From: Trinickia symbiotica
Lineage (GTDB): Bacteria > Pseudomonadota > Gammaproteobacteria > Burkholderiales > Burkholderiaceae
Length of the DNA: 64,000 nucleotides
NCBI RefSeq assembly: GCF_002934455.1
Contig: NZ_PTIR01000014.1
Location: forward strand, 62,001-126,000
Reading direction: 5' to 3'
Below, piece after piece: positions 38,669 through 48,086 of this stretch. Under the pieces are notes generated by a model. That model saw only the letters and a program-made list of their open reading frames with translations, searched no databases and was not told the DNA's origin. Within the stretch, counting starts at the first letter, position 1; each line of letters opens with the position of its first letter. The position numbers and the translations under genes are program-made.

Positions 38669-39729
38669 GCTGCTAAGGGTTCGTTACAAGTCGGCTCGGT
38701 TTGCTCGAGCGTCTCGTCTTCCACGTAGATGAGACGGTCCGACAAAGCCTGCTGCGCGTCGAAGAACTCGTTGACGGCAGCGAGCTGTTCGCGTGTGGTA
38801 TCGAGCGTGTTCATCCGGTGCCGGAACGCATTGGCGCCGGGAAGGCCGCGAGTGTACCAGCCGATGTGCTTGCGCGCAGTACGAACGCCCGTGAATTCTC
38901 CGTAGAACGCGTAGTGATCCTCGAGATGCCCGTTCATCACCTCGCGGATCTCGGCGATGCGAGGCGGCGGCGGCAACTCCCCGTGCCGCAGGAAATGATC
39001 GATCTCGCGAAAGAGCCACGGGCGCCCCTGGGCCGCGCGGCCGATCATGATCGCGTCGGCGCCCGTCGCTTCGAGCACCACGCGGGCCTTCATCGGCGAA
39101 TCGATGTCGCCGTTCGCGACGACCGGGATGCGCGCGGCCGCCTTCACGGCCGCGATGGTCTCGTACTCGGCCTCGCCGTGATAAAGATCGGCCCGCGTGC
39201 GGCCGTGCACCGTCAGCATCGAAATGCCGGCGTTCTCGGCGATGCGCGCGATCGTCAGCGCGTTCTTGTGCGCCCGGTCCCAGCCCGTGCGAATCTTCAA
39301 CGTGACGGGCACGGCGTCAGGCCCCGTGCCGACGGCGCTCACCACCGCTTCGACGATGCGCGCGACGAGCGGCTCGTCTTGCAAAAGCGCCGAGCCCGCG
39401 GCGACGTTGCAGACCTTTTTCGCGGGGCAGCCCATGTTGATATCGATGATCTGCGCGCCGTTCGCGACGTTGTAACGCGCGGCCTCAGCCATCATTGCGG
39501 GATCGGCACCGGCGATCTGCACGGCGATCGGCTCGACTTCGCCCGCGTGATTGGCGCGCCGCATCGTCTTCTCGCTTTTCCAAAGCTGGGCGTTGGAGGC
39601 GACCATCTCCGAGACGGCGTAGCCCGCCCCGAGCCGCTTGCAGAGCTGGCGAAACGGCCGGTCCGTGACGCCCGCCATCGGGGCGACGAACAGGTTGTTG
39701 CGCAGGACGTGGGACCCAAGCGTTGGCAT
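38665..39729 (-). CDS. dusB: tRNA-dihydrouridine synthase B
   Basis: FMN enzyme that reduces U17 in the tRNA D-loop. 354 residues. FVAPMAGVTDRPFR, INMGCPAKKVCN with catalytic Cys107, KIRTGWDRAHKNAL, VHGRTRADLYHG and ANGDIDSP are family motifs. The frame continues upstream for 435 codons, but that is a shadow of the neighbouring gene; ATG 39729 (MPTLGSHVLRNN) matches real starts. Translationally coupled to fis. Confidence 0.96.
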   Translation of the reverse strand: MPTLGSHVLRNNLFVAPMAGVTDRPFRQLCKRLGAGYAVSEMVASNAQLWKSEKTMRRANHAGEVEPIAVQIAGADPAMMAEAARYNVANGAQIIDINMGCPAKKVCNVAAGSALLQDEPLVARIVEAVVSAVGTGPDAVPVTLKIRTGWDRAHKNALTIARIAENAGISMLTVHGRTRADLYHGEAEYETIAAVKAAARIPVVANGDIDSPMKARVVLEATGADAIMIGRAAQGRPWLFREIDHFLRHGELPPPPRIAEIREVMNGHLEDHYAFYGEFTGVRTARKHIGWYTRGLPGANAFRHRMNTLDTTREQLAAVNEFFDAQQALSDRLIYVEDETLEQTEPTCNEPLAA

Positions 39730-39875
39730 GACGAAATGGCCGCGCGCGCTCGGGACGCACACGAGCGCGGCGGACGATGAGGGAAACGACCATTTTACCG
39801 TTAACGGGGGAGCGGCCAAGTTGCAGCGCGGGAGAAACCGCGAGAGCGGAGACCGGCGGTCAGCGCATGCGGGCG

Positions 39876-41129
39876 CTATCGCCGCTGACCGAACATCATC
39901 TGGCGCGCGAGCGCGGTCTTGGCCGGCGGCACGAGCTCGAGCGCCGCGAGCGCAAGCCCGCGCAACCCCGAGAGCGGCCCCATATCGACTGTGAAAAGGC
40001 GCGCGAGCGCGTCGGTCGCGCCGATCGTAAGCCGTCTGTCGAGCGCGCGTACGCGAGCAAAGTCCGCGAGCGCGCGGGGCGTCGCGCCGTGCCGAGCGAG
40101 CGCATCGGCCAGCGCGTGCGCGTCGCGCAGGCCCAGATTGAGTCCTTGCCCCGCGACCGGGTGCAGCGTCTGCGCCGCGTTGCCGATCGCCACGATGCGG
40201 CCGCGCGCGAGTGTCTTCGCGGCCGTGAGGCCGAGCGGGAAGGCGGCGCGTCCCTTGATGGCCTCGAAGCGACCCATCCGGTCGCCGAAAGCGACGCCGA
40301 GCTCGGCGAGCAGGGCGTCGTCGGAAAGCGGCAGCCGGCGCTCCGCCTGCTCGGGCACCATGCACCAGACCAGCGCGTAGTCGGCTTGGCGCATGCCGCC
40401 CACGGGCAAGAGCGCGATCGGCCCTTCTGCTGTGAAGCGCTCCCAGGCCGTGTGCGGCTGCGGGGCCGATACGGTTACTGTGCCGACGAGGGCCGTTTGA
40501 CCGTAATCGCGTGTCGCTCCGCCGTTGTCTTTTTCGCGGCTGACGGGCGTGCCCGCGCCGCCGATTGCGCGCACGTCGCCATAAAGCCCCCCCTCGGCAT
40601 TCACGAGCACGCGCGTGCGTAACGTGTGCAACGTCGGGTGTTGCCGGCCGCTTTCGATTGGCAGCGTGATCCAGTCGTCGCCCTGCTCGGCATGCGGCGT
40701 CAAGGCGCTCGCGGACGTGAGCCAGCGCGTGTGCGTGCGGCGCACGGTCTCTCCGAGCGCATCGACGATCGCGCCGTAGCGCGCCACATAGCCGAGCGCC
40801 GGCAGCCCGTGCTCGTCGCGCTCGATCAGCGTGCGGCCGAAGCGGCCGCGCTCGGAAACGTGGATGCGCTCGATCGCATGGGCGCTGGCGGGCCATGCGG
40901 AGAGCGGCTCGAGCAGCATGCGGCTGCCTTCGGAAACGGCGATGGCGCGCGGATCGGCAGCCGCATCGACGGGCTCCCGTGCATCGACGAGCGCGACGGT
41001 GAGCGCCGTGCTCGCGCTGCGTCGCGCGAGCCAAGCGGCGAGCGCGAGGCCGACCGGGCCTGCGCCGACGATCGTCACGTCGAAATCTTCCACGGCCTTC
41101 GAGGGAGAGAGGGGCGCGTTATCGCTCAT
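39876..41129 (-). CDS. FAD-dependent monooxygenase of the UbiH/UbiF/VisC family
   Basis: 417 residues. The N-terminal FAD motif is VTIVGAGPVGLALAAWLARR; the second FAD motif is GRIVAIGNAAQTLHPVAGQGLN; the C-terminal RDAHALADALAR also fits. These enzymes hydroxylate the ubiquinone ring. Which position this one acts on cannot be told from the sequence; it lies 62 bases after pepP, the same neighbourhood as E. coli pepP-ubiH-visC. It may be UbiH or a paralogue. Confidence 0.82.
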   Translation of the reverse strand: MSDNAPLSPSKAVEDFDVTIVGAGPVGLALAAWLARRSASTALTVALVDAREPVDAAADPRAIAVSEGSRMLLEPLSAWPASAHAIERIHVSERGRFGRTLIERDEHGLPALGYVARYGAIVDALGETVRRTHTRWLTSASALTPHAEQGDDWITLPIESGRQHPTLHTLRTRVLVNAEGGLYGDVRAIGGAGTPVSREKDNGGATRDYGQTALVGTVTVSAPQPHTAWERFTAEGPIALLPVGGMRQADYALVWCMVPEQAERRLPLSDDALLAELGVAFGDRMGRFEAIKGRAAFPLGLTAAKTLARGRIVAIGNAAQTLHPVAGQGLNLGLRDAHALADALARHGATPRALADFARVRALDRRLTIGATDALARLFTVDMGPLSGLRGLALAALELVPPAKTALARQMMFGQRR

Positions 41130-41191
41130 CGCTCGTGCTCACGTTATCCGGGTCTATCGAAGAGAGTCCGCCATCGGCCGAAATTTCGGCG

Positions 41192-42607
41192 TCACGCCTT
41201 TTTCCGAGCGGTGTCGCCGTCGCGCATCAGCGCCTCGATTTCATCGGCGCGCACGGGTACGTCGCGCGTGATGAGCTCGCAGCCGGTCTCGGTCACGATC
41301 GCGTCGTCTTCGATCCGGATGCCGATGTTCCAGTAGCGCTCGGGTATGTCCTCCGCGGCGCGCACGTAAAGTCCGGGTTCGATCGTGAGCGTCATCGACG
41401 GGCGCAGCGTTCGCCAGGGCAATGTGCCTTGGTCGTTCCGCTCGGCGTCGCGCTCGCGATAGTCGCCGCAGTCGTGCACGTCCATGCCGATCCAGTGCCC
41501 CGTCCGATGCATGTAAAAGCGCGCGTAGGCGCGCTCGGCGATCACATCGTCGACCGACGAGAACCTGTCGCGCGCGATGATGCCCGTATCGAGCAGTCCC
41601 TGCGCGAGCACGCGCACGGCCGCGTCGTGCGGGGCTTCGAAGTTCGCACCGGCGCGCGTGGCGTCGACGGCTGCCTGTTGGGCCGCGAGCACGATATCGT
41701 AAAGCTCGCGTTGCGCGGGCGAGAAACGTCCGCTTGCCGGGAACGTGCGCGTGATGTCCGATGCGTAGCCGTCCAGCTCGCAGGCGGCGTCGATGAGCAC
41801 GAGGTCGCCGTCGCGCAATATCGCGTTGCCGGCGGGGTAGTGCAGCACGCAGGCGTTGGCGCCGGCGGCCACGATGGAGCCGTAGGCCGGCGATTGCGCG
41901 CCGCGGCGGCGGAACGTGTACAGCAACTCGGCCTCGAGCTCGTACTCGCGCATGCCGGGGCGACAGGTTGCCATCGCGCGCCGATGCGCCTCGGCCGAGA
42001 TCCGCGCGGCGCGTCGCATCAGCGCCAGCTCGTCCTCGTCCTTCACGAGCCGCATGTCGTCGAGAAGGGGCGTGATGTCGGCGAGCGTTGCGGGCGCGGC
42101 CACGCCGCTCCTGCTTTGCGCACGCACGGCGTCGAGCCAGCCGCGCACCTGCGAGTCGAGCTCGGCCGAGCGGCCGAACGCATAGTGCAGCGCCGACGCA
42201 TCGGCGAGGAGGCGCGGCAGTTCCGCATCGACTCCTTCGATCGGGAATGCGGCATCGAAGCCGAACGCCTCGCGCGCCGCTTCGGGACCATAGTGGAATC
42301 CTTCCCAGGTCTCGCGCTCGGCGTTTTTCGTCCGGCAGAACAAGATCGAAGCAGGCTCCCCCGCCCCGACATCGGCATCGGCGTCGAGCACGACGAGCGC
42401 CTGCGGCTCGGAAAAGCCCGTCAGGTAGTAGAAATAGCTGTCGTGGCGGTACGGATAGTCCGTGTCGCGATTGCGCGAGACTTCGGGGGCCGTCGGAACG
42501 ACGGCGACGCCGCCGCCGGCCGCGCGCAACGCGGCCAACACGCGTTCGCGGCGCGCCCGGTAGACGGCCACGGGGATGACGATGGAAGATTCGGCTGGCT
42601 CATTCAT
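41192..42607 (-). CDS. pepP: Xaa-Pro aminopeptidase
   Basis: 471 residues. The N-terminal AMP_N domain has YRARRERVLAALRAAGG and NRDTDYPYRHDSYFYYLTGF. The C-terminal metallopeptidase carries the five metal ligands: two Asp in LIDAACELDGYASDITRTFP, His in HRTGHWIGMDVHD, Glu in TIEPGLYV and Glu in IGIRIEDDAIVTE. It removes N-terminal residues preceding proline. ATG 42607 was chosen; a TACAAT box (minus strand, 42614-42619) sits only six bases before it. First gene of the long minus-strand run to ruvB. Confidence 0.95.
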   Translation of the reverse strand: MNEPAESSIVIPVAVYRARRERVLAALRAAGGGVAVVPTAPEVSRNRDTDYPYRHDSYFYYLTGFSEPQALVVLDADADVGAGEPASILFCRTKNAERETWEGFHYGPEAAREAFGFDAAFPIEGVDAELPRLLADASALHYAFGRSAELDSQVRGWLDAVRAQSRSGVAAPATLADITPLLDDMRLVKDEDELALMRRAARISAEAHRRAMATCRPGMREYELEAELLYTFRRRGAQSPAYGSIVAAGANACVLHYPAGNAILRDGDLVLIDAACELDGYASDITRTFPASGRFSPAQRELYDIVLAAQQAAVDATRAGANFEAPHDAAVRVLAQGLLDTGIIARDRFSSVDDVIAERAYARFYMHRTGHWIGMDVHDCGDYRERDAERNDQGTLPWRTLRPSMTLTIEPGLYVRAAEDIPERYWNIGIRIEDDAIVTETGCELITRDVPVRADEIEALMRDGDTARKKA

Positions 42608-42843
42608 CGTTCGATTGTACCGCCCTATTCGAATGGGGCTCTCGCCGCGCGACCATCGACGAACGGCGGCGCGGCAGTCGCGGGCCGGCAACGGCCAGAG
42701 CCAGGCCGGCGAGCGGTGAGTTGTTGCGTCGGGCCGACACCGATACGCGCGCAGCTGCCGGGAGGGCCGATATCATGGCGGGCATGTCCACGGTTATGAT
42801 CGTGGGCGACGGTATACTCTCGGTCGCACTCCAGAGAAAGCAG

Positions 42844-43455
42844 ATGATCAAACTAATCGGTTCGCTCGCGAGTCCCTTCGTGCGCAAAGCGCGCATCGTG
42901 CTCGCAGAAAAGAAGATCGACTACCAGTTGGTGCTCGAGAACGTCTGGGCGCCGGATACGACCATTCATACGTTCAATCCGATCGGCAAGGTGCCATGCC
43001 TCGTCATGGAGGATGGGGAGGCCGTCTTCGATTCGCGCGTCATCTGCGAATATGTCGATACGCTTTCGCCGGTCGGCCGGCTGATTCCGCAATCGGGCCG
43101 CGAACGCGTCGAAGTGCGCTGCTGGGAAGCGCTTGCCGACGGTGTGCTCGAAGCGGCCGTGCTGATCCGGCTGGAATCGACGCTGCGCAACGAGGGCGAG
43201 CGCAGCGAGAGCTGGATCGCGCGGCAGCAGCGCAAGGTCGACGAGGGGCTCGACGCCATCTCGCAGGGGCTCGCCGGCAAGCCGTGGTGCTCGAACAACC
43301 ACTTCACGCTGGCCGACGTGGCGGTAGGCTGCGCGCTGGGATATCTCGATTTCCGCATGCCCGAGCTCAACTGGCGCGAGAAGCATTCGAATCTCGAAAA
43401 GCACTTCGCCAAGCTCTCGCAGCGACAGTCTTTCATCGATACGATTCCCGCCTGA
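42844..43455 (+). CDS. glutathione S-transferase family protein
   Basis: 203 residues. The thioredoxin-like N-terminal domain starts MIKLIGSLASPFVRKARIVL (Ser at the usual activating position) and has IGKVPCLVMEDGEAVFDSRV. The helical C-terminal domain has FTLADVAVGCALGYLDFR. Resembles YibF/YfcG-type enzymes; the substrate is unknown. ATG 42844 follows AGAGAAAG. A TATACT -10 box at 42813-42818 may serve it. Confidence 0.9.
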   Translation: MIKLIGSLASPFVRKARIVLAEKKIDYQLVLENVWAPDTTIHTFNPIGKVPCLVMEDGEAVFDSRVICEYVDTLSPVGRLIPQSGRERVEVRCWEALADGVLEAAVLIRLESTLRNEGERSESWIARQQRKVDEGLDAISQGLAGKPWCSNNHFTLADVAVGCALGYLDFRMPELNWREKHSNLEKHFAKLSQRQSFIDTIPA

Positions 43456-43530
43456 GCACGCGGCTCGGGCGCTCGTCGTGCCGTGGCGCGTCCGATCGTG
43501 CCAGGCCGAGGTCTATCGCAAGGAGAGAGC

Positions 43531-44361
43531 ATGCCCGATAGGACCGACGCGTCGTCTGCGCGCCCGAGCGCCTCGGGCCGGATCGGGGTCGCCATGGCCG
43601 GGCGGCGGTCTTTGTCTTTGATCAGACCAAAGCGTCTGCTCGCCTGGGCAATCACGCTTGGGCTAGTCGTCCTTTTTGCGTTCGGGTGGGAACTCGCTTC
43701 GCGGCGCGGATGGGTCGATCCGTTCTTCGTCTCGCGCCCTTCGGCTCTCGCCTATCAGCTTTTCGACTGGTGGCACGGCGGCACGTCGAATGGGCCGCTC
43801 GCTGTCCATGTCGGCGTGACGCTCGCGGAAGCTGCGCTCGGCGTTGCGGCAGGATCGATTCTCGGCGCGGCTTGCGCTTTCTTGTTTCGCGCCGGCACGC
43901 TGCGCGGCGACGTCTTCGCGCTATTCGTATGGCTTTTGCGGCCTGCACCCGTCGTCGCGCTTGCAGCGGCACTGGGGCTCGGGCTTGGCTTCGGCATAGC
44001 TGCGAGAGCGGCATTCGCCACGATACTCGTGTTCCTCGTGGCGTTTGCAGACGCGCGCGCGAGCCGGCCCGCGTTCGAGACGGTGCGCTGGCGGTGCGGG
44101 CTCGCGCTCGCCGGTGCCGTGCTCGGCGAATGCTTCGTCGCGCGTTCCGGGATCGGCTTTCTCATCGCGCGCGCGGTTCAGCAGTTCAACGCGGGCGGCG
44201 TCTATGCGGCGCTTGTCGTCCTCGTCGCCATTGGAGTGGTTGTCGACTTGTTCGCCGGTGCCCTCCAGCGCGCGTGGCGGCGGCGCGCTGCTCCTATCGA
44301 GAACGGAGCTCGTCCGCTCGATAATGACCAGTCGACAGCGAGCGGGCGATCGAACCGATAG
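43531..44361 (+). CDS. orphan ABC permease-like protein of the SsuC/TauC type, lacking the EAA loop
   Basis: 276 residues with about six helices. FGWELASRRGWVDPFFVSRP, VGVTLAEAALGVAAGSILGA and GECFVARSGIGFLIARAVQQ match nitrate/sulfonate/taurine permeases. The cytoplasmic EAA loop (LExAxxLGAS...LPxALP), which docks the ATPase, is missing: ADARASRPAF runs almost straight into ETVRWRCGLALAGAVLGE. No ATPase or binding protein gene lies nearby. ATG 43531 follows AAGGAGAG. It may be a decayed or repurposed permease. Confidence 0.7.
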   Translation: MPDRTDASSARPSASGRIGVAMAGRRSLSLIRPKRLLAWAITLGLVVLFAFGWELASRRGWVDPFFVSRPSALAYQLFDWWHGGTSNGPLAVHVGVTLAEAALGVAAGSILGAACAFLFRAGTLRGDVFALFVWLLRPAPVVALAAALGLGLGFGIAARAAFATILVFLVAFADARASRPAFETVRWRCGLALAGAVLGECFVARSGIGFLIARAVQQFNAGGVYAALVVLVAIGVVVDLFAGALQRAWRRRAAPIENGARPLDNDQSTASGRSNR

Positions 44362-44375
44362 TGCGGCGAGGGCGC

Positions 44376-45989
44376 CTAAGAAAGCGCCGGCGCGAGCGCC
44401 TTGGGTGCGAATGAATCGCTGCGCGCGACGGGCCACCACTTCTCGTAGAGCGAATAGCGATAGTTGCCGTTGGCAAGGTCGTTCGGCTCGAGATACTTGA
44501 GCAGGTCCGACATCAGCCGTACCTCGTGGGACGACACGCGGCGGACGATGTGGTGCGCGCGCAATTGCGACGGATGCTCGATGCCCGCCGCCTGGACGAG
44601 CTCGAGCAGCGCATGGAGCGTGTTGCGGTGGAAGTGGTAGACACGATCCGCCTTGTCAGGCACGACGAGCGCGCGCTGACGCACCGGATCTTGCGTCGCG
44701 ACACCGGTCGGGCAGCGTCCCGTATGGCAGGTCTGCGCCTGGATGCAGCCGACCGCGAACATGAAGCCGCGTGCCGAGTTGACCCAGTCGGCGCCGATTG
44801 CAAGCGTGCGTGCGATATCGAAGGCCGTGATCATCTTGCCGCTTGCGCCGATGCGTATCCGATCGCGCAAGCCGATGCCGACGAGCGTGTTGTGCACGAG
44901 CAGGAGCCCTTCTTGCAGCGGCACGCCGATGTGATCGGTGAACTCGAGCGGCGCCGCGCCGGTGCCGCCTTCGGCGCCGTCGACGACGATGAAGTCCGGC
45001 ACGATCCCGGTCTCAAGCATTGCCTTCGCGATGCCGAAGAACTCCCACGGGTGGCCGATGCAGAGCTTGAAGCCGGTCGGCTTGCCGCCCGACAGGGTTC
45101 GCAGTCGCTCGAGGAATTCCAGCAGTCCGCGCGGCGTCTTGAACTCGCTGTGCGCGGCCGGCGAGACGCAGTCGCGGCCCATCGGCACGCCGCGCGCTTC
45201 AGCGATCTCCGGTGTCACCTTCGCGGCCGGCAGCACGCCGCCGTGTCCGGGTTTCGCGCCCTGCGACAGTTTGATCTCGATCATCTTCACTTGCGGATCG
45301 CTTGCCTGCTTCGCGAACTTGTCGGGATCGAAGCCGCCGTCGTCGCGGCGGCAGCCAAAATAGCCCGAGGCGATTTCCCAGATGATGTCGCCGCCATGTT
45401 CGCGGTGATATTTCGAAAGCGAGCCTTCGCCCGTGTCATGCGCGAAGCCGCCTTTTTTCGCACCAAGATTGAGCGCGCGGATCGCATTGGCCGACAATGC
45501 GCCGAAGCTCATCGCCGAAATATTGAAGATCGACATCGAGTACGGCTGGGCGCGGTCAGGACCGACGACGATGCGAAAGTCGGGGCTCTCTATTTTCGTC
45601 GGTGACAGTGAGTGGCTGATCCATTCATGTCCGACCGCCCGCACGTCGAGCTCGGTGCCGTAAGGGCGGCTGTCGGGCTCATTCTTCGCGCGCTGATAGA
45701 CGATGCTGCGCTGGGCGCGCGAAAACGGCTTTTCCTCGGTATCGTCCTCGACGAAGTATTGGCGGATCTCGGGGCGGATGAACTCGAAGAAGAAGCGCAG
45801 GCGGCCTGCTATCGGATAGTTGCGCAGAATGCTGTGACGCTGCTGCCTGAGATCGAAGACGCCGAGCGCGATCAGCGCGAGCGGCACGAGCAACCACCCC
45901 CACGAGATCCCATGTTTCGCGGCGAAGAAGGCGCATGCCGCGGCGAGCAGAAGCGCGCACCAGACGGCGAAGTAGCGTCGAGAGAACAT
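44376..45989 (-). CDS. FMN-binding glutamate synthase family protein (GltB-like domain, membrane-anchored)
   Basis: 537 residues. The N-terminal 50 residues contain two hydrophobic segments, then a glutamate-synthase central/FMN domain: ISAMSFGALSANAIRALNLG, GEGSLSKYHREHGGDIIWEI, IEIKLSQGAKPGHGGVLPA and VDGAEGGTGAAPLEF. Cysteines spaced as in the 3Fe-4S site occur in CIQAQTCHTGRCPTGVA. It lacks the glutaminase and C-terminal domains of true GltB, so its substrate is unknown. It is widespread in proteobacteria. It starts 61 bases after mnmA and is probably on the same transcript. Confidence 0.88.
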   Translation of the reverse strand: MFSRRYFAVWCALLLAAACAFFAAKHGISWGWLLVPLALIALGVFDLRQQRHSILRNYPIAGRLRFFFEFIRPEIRQYFVEDDTEEKPFSRAQRSIVYQRAKNEPDSRPYGTELDVRAVGHEWISHSLSPTKIESPDFRIVVGPDRAQPYSMSIFNISAMSFGALSANAIRALNLGAKKGGFAHDTGEGSLSKYHREHGGDIIWEIASGYFGCRRDDGGFDPDKFAKQASDPQVKMIEIKLSQGAKPGHGGVLPAAKVTPEIAEARGVPMGRDCVSPAAHSEFKTPRGLLEFLERLRTLSGGKPTGFKLCIGHPWEFFGIAKAMLETGIVPDFIVVDGAEGGTGAAPLEFTDHIGVPLQEGLLLVHNTLVGIGLRDRIRIGASGKMITAFDIARTLAIGADWVNSARGFMFAVGCIQAQTCHTGRCPTGVATQDPVRQRALVVPDKADRVYHFHRNTLHALLELVQAAGIEHPSQLRAHHIVRRVSSHEVRLMSDLLKYLEPNDLANGNYRYSLYEKWWPVARSDSFAPKALAPALS

Positions 45990-46050
45990 CGGGGGGGCTC
46001 CTGGGCGGCGATGGCCGCTCGAAAGTCCGTGATTTTAATCGGGTCCGATG

Positions 46051-47208
46051 TCAGGTCGTTTGCAATTGAGCGGTAAGCAGATTTTTCGTGGTCTCGGCGG
46101 ATGCGCTCGCTTTTTCGATAATGCCGCCCCCAAGGCAGACATCGCCGTCGTACAGCACGGCCGATTGACCGGGCGTCACAGCCCATTGCGGGGCATCGAA
46201 CGAGAGCGCGAACGTGAATGCGCCGTCCGCGCTTGGCGCCGGCGTCTCGCCGCCGAAAGTGCAGGCGGCATCGGTCTGGCGATAGCGCGTCTTGGCCGCG
46301 AGCCGCGCGCCGCTCGTAGGCGCCTCGCCGGCAACCCAGCTCACGTTGCCGGCCACGAGCGTTTGCGAGAGCAGCCAGGGATGATCGTGGCCCTGCACGA
46401 CGTAGAGCGTGTTCGCGGCCATGTCCTTGGCGGCGACGAACCACGGCTCGCCGCTACCGGTCTTGCTGCCGCCGAGGCCGATGCCCTTGCGCTGTCCGAA
46501 CGTGTAGAACGCGAGCCCGATATGCTCGCCGACGATCGCCTCGTCGGGCGTCTTCATCGGTCCTGGGCGAGTCGGCAGATAGCGGTTGAGGAACTCGCGG
46601 AAAGGCCGCTCGCCGATGAAGCAGATCCCCGTCGAGTCCTTCTTCTTCGCGTTGGGCAGGCCGATTTGCTCGGCGAGCGCGCGCACCTGAGTCTTCGGGA
46701 TCTCGCCGAGCGGAAAAAGCGTTTTCGAAAGCTGCGCCTGATTGAGCCGGTGCAAAAAGTACGATTGGTCTTTCGTATGGTCTTTGGCCTTGAGCAGCTC
46801 GAAGCGACCATCGACTTCGCGCACGCGAGCGTAGTGGCCCGTCGCGATCGTTTCCGCGCCGAGCCACATCGCGTGATCGAGGAACGCCTTGAACTTGATT
46901 TCGGCGTTGCAGAGCACGTCCGGATTGGGCGTGCGGCCGGCCGAGTACTCGCGCAGGAATTCGGCGAAAACGCGATCCTTGTACTCGGCCGCGAAGTTGA
47001 CGGCCTCGACGTCGATGCCGATCAGATCGGCGACTGAGACGACGTCGATCCAGTCCTGCCGGGTCGAGCAGTACTCGCTGTCGTCGTCGTCTTCCCAGTT
47101 CTTCATGAAGAGGCCGACGACTTCGTAGCCGGCTTCCTTGAGAAGCCATGCGGTCACCGACGAATCGACGCCGCCCGACATTCCCACCACCACTCTTTGC
47201 TTGCTCAT
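46051..47208 (-). CDS. mnmA: tRNA 2-thiouridylase
   Basis: Places sulfur at U34 of tRNA Lys, Glu and Gln. 385 residues. PP-loop [14 protein letters not shown]; catalytic Cys100 ([12 protein letters not shown]) and Cys196 (GICFIGER). [11 protein letters not shown] and [10 protein letters not shown] are family motifs. It lies after the Nudix gene, the same pairing as in enterobacteria (nudJ-mnmA). Confidence 0.96.
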   Translation of the reverse strand: MSKQRVVVGMSGGVDSSVTAWLLKEAGYEVVGLFMKNWEDDDDSEYCSTRQDWIDVVSVADLIGIDVEAVNFAAEYKDRVFAEFLREYSAGRTPNPDVLCNAEIKFKAFLDHAMWLGAETIATGHYARVREVDGRFELLKAKDHTKDQSYFLHRLNQAQLSKTLFPLGEIPKTQVRALAEQIGLPNAKKKDSTGICFIGERPFREFLNRYLPTRPGPMKTPDEAIVGEHIGLAFYTFGQRKGIGLGGSKTGSGEPWFVAAKDMAANTLYVVQGHDHPWLLSQTLVAGNVSWVAGEAPTSGARLAAKTRYRQTDAACTFGGETPAPSADGAFTFALSFDAPQWAVTPGQSAVLYDGDVCLGGGIIEKASASAETTKNLLTAQLQTT

Positions 47209-47271
47209 TGATTCATTCGCTGCTTGGGCGGTCTTGCGACCGATCGATTGGCCGATCGGTGCCGACCGGCG

Positions 47272-47754
47272 TCATTGCGCGCTCGCTGGTCCGACCGAAT
47301 GCGTATGCACGAAGTCGAGCGGAAATCGTCGGCCCGCGAGGTAGTCCTCGAGCGAGCGCAGCACGAGCGGTGTGCGGTGCGTTGCGTGGCAGGCGCGCAA
47401 CTCGTCGGCCGTGAGCCACAGCGCGCGGACGATGCCCTCGTCGAGCGCGCGCGCCGGCTGCTCAGCCCCGCTCGCCCCGCAAAACGTGAAACGCAGGTAG
47501 GTGGCGCCGCCGCCGGGCTTCCCGATGTAGGTCATGTAGGCGCCGACGAGCGCCTCGGGCGCGAACGCGTGGGCCGTTTCCTCGAGCGTCTCGCGCATGA
47601 CCGCCTCGACGAGCGTTTCGCCGGCTTCGAGGTGTCCCGCCGGCTGGTTGATGCGCAAGCCGTCGGCCGTTTCTTCCTCGACGACGAGAAACCGGCCATC
47701 GCGCTCCACGACGGCCGCCACCGTTACATGAGGCGTCCAGCGTTCCTGTTTCAT
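47272..47754 (-). CDS. nudJ: Nudix hydrolase, NudJ-like phosphatase
   Basis: 160 residues. The Nudix box GHLEAGETLVEAVMRETLEE, followed by TA, is complete in its catalytic Glu residues. The start KQERWTPHVTVAAVVERDGR and its place directly before mnmA match NudJ (YmfB), which acts on thiamine pyrophosphate, HMP-PP and nucleotides. Substrate is inferred from synteny. Confidence 0.88.
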   Translation of the reverse strand: MKQERWTPHVTVAAVVERDGRFLVVEEETADGLRINQPAGHLEAGETLVEAVMRETLEETAHAFAPEALVGAYMTYIGKPGGGATYLRFTFCGASGAEQPARALDEGIVRALWLTADELRACHATHRTPLVLRSLEDYLAGRRFPLDFVHTHSVGPASAQ

Positions 47755-48086
47755 GGGTGCGTATTTTACCGTCTGCGGAAGAACCCTGCCCGACGCGCCG
47801 ACCCGGGGGCAAGACGTCGGACGCCGCAGGTGCCACGGAGACCCAACGAGCTGCGATCCGAACCGAATTCGTTCGCACCGGGCAACTTCGGTTAAAGTGA
47901 CGCTTCAGCGCGCCTCGAGCGAGAGGCCGACAGTCCGCCGGAACGGGCTGCGGCATGCGATTCGAGCGCGTTCGTACCGAATGAGTCGTGCAAGCCGTGT
48001 GTCTCGAGATGAGCCGGCGCAGCATCGTCGGCCAGTCTTCAGTCTTCGCAGCACTTGAACAACGAGAAGGTGAGGAGGATTCCACG
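47755..48086. other. 332-base divergent spacer between nudJ and pntAA
   Basis: No convincing gene. TTAAAG near 47893 could be a poor -10 element of the pnt promoter. The pntAA ribosome site GAGGAGG is at about 48073. No operator or riboswitch was recognised. Confidence 0.4.

Noticed and set aside
39730-41034. Extension of the dusB frame 435 codons upstream
   Set aside because: It is antiparallel-free but out of frame with the UbiH-like gene it overlaps; the product is Arg/Ala-rich and unrelated to Dus.
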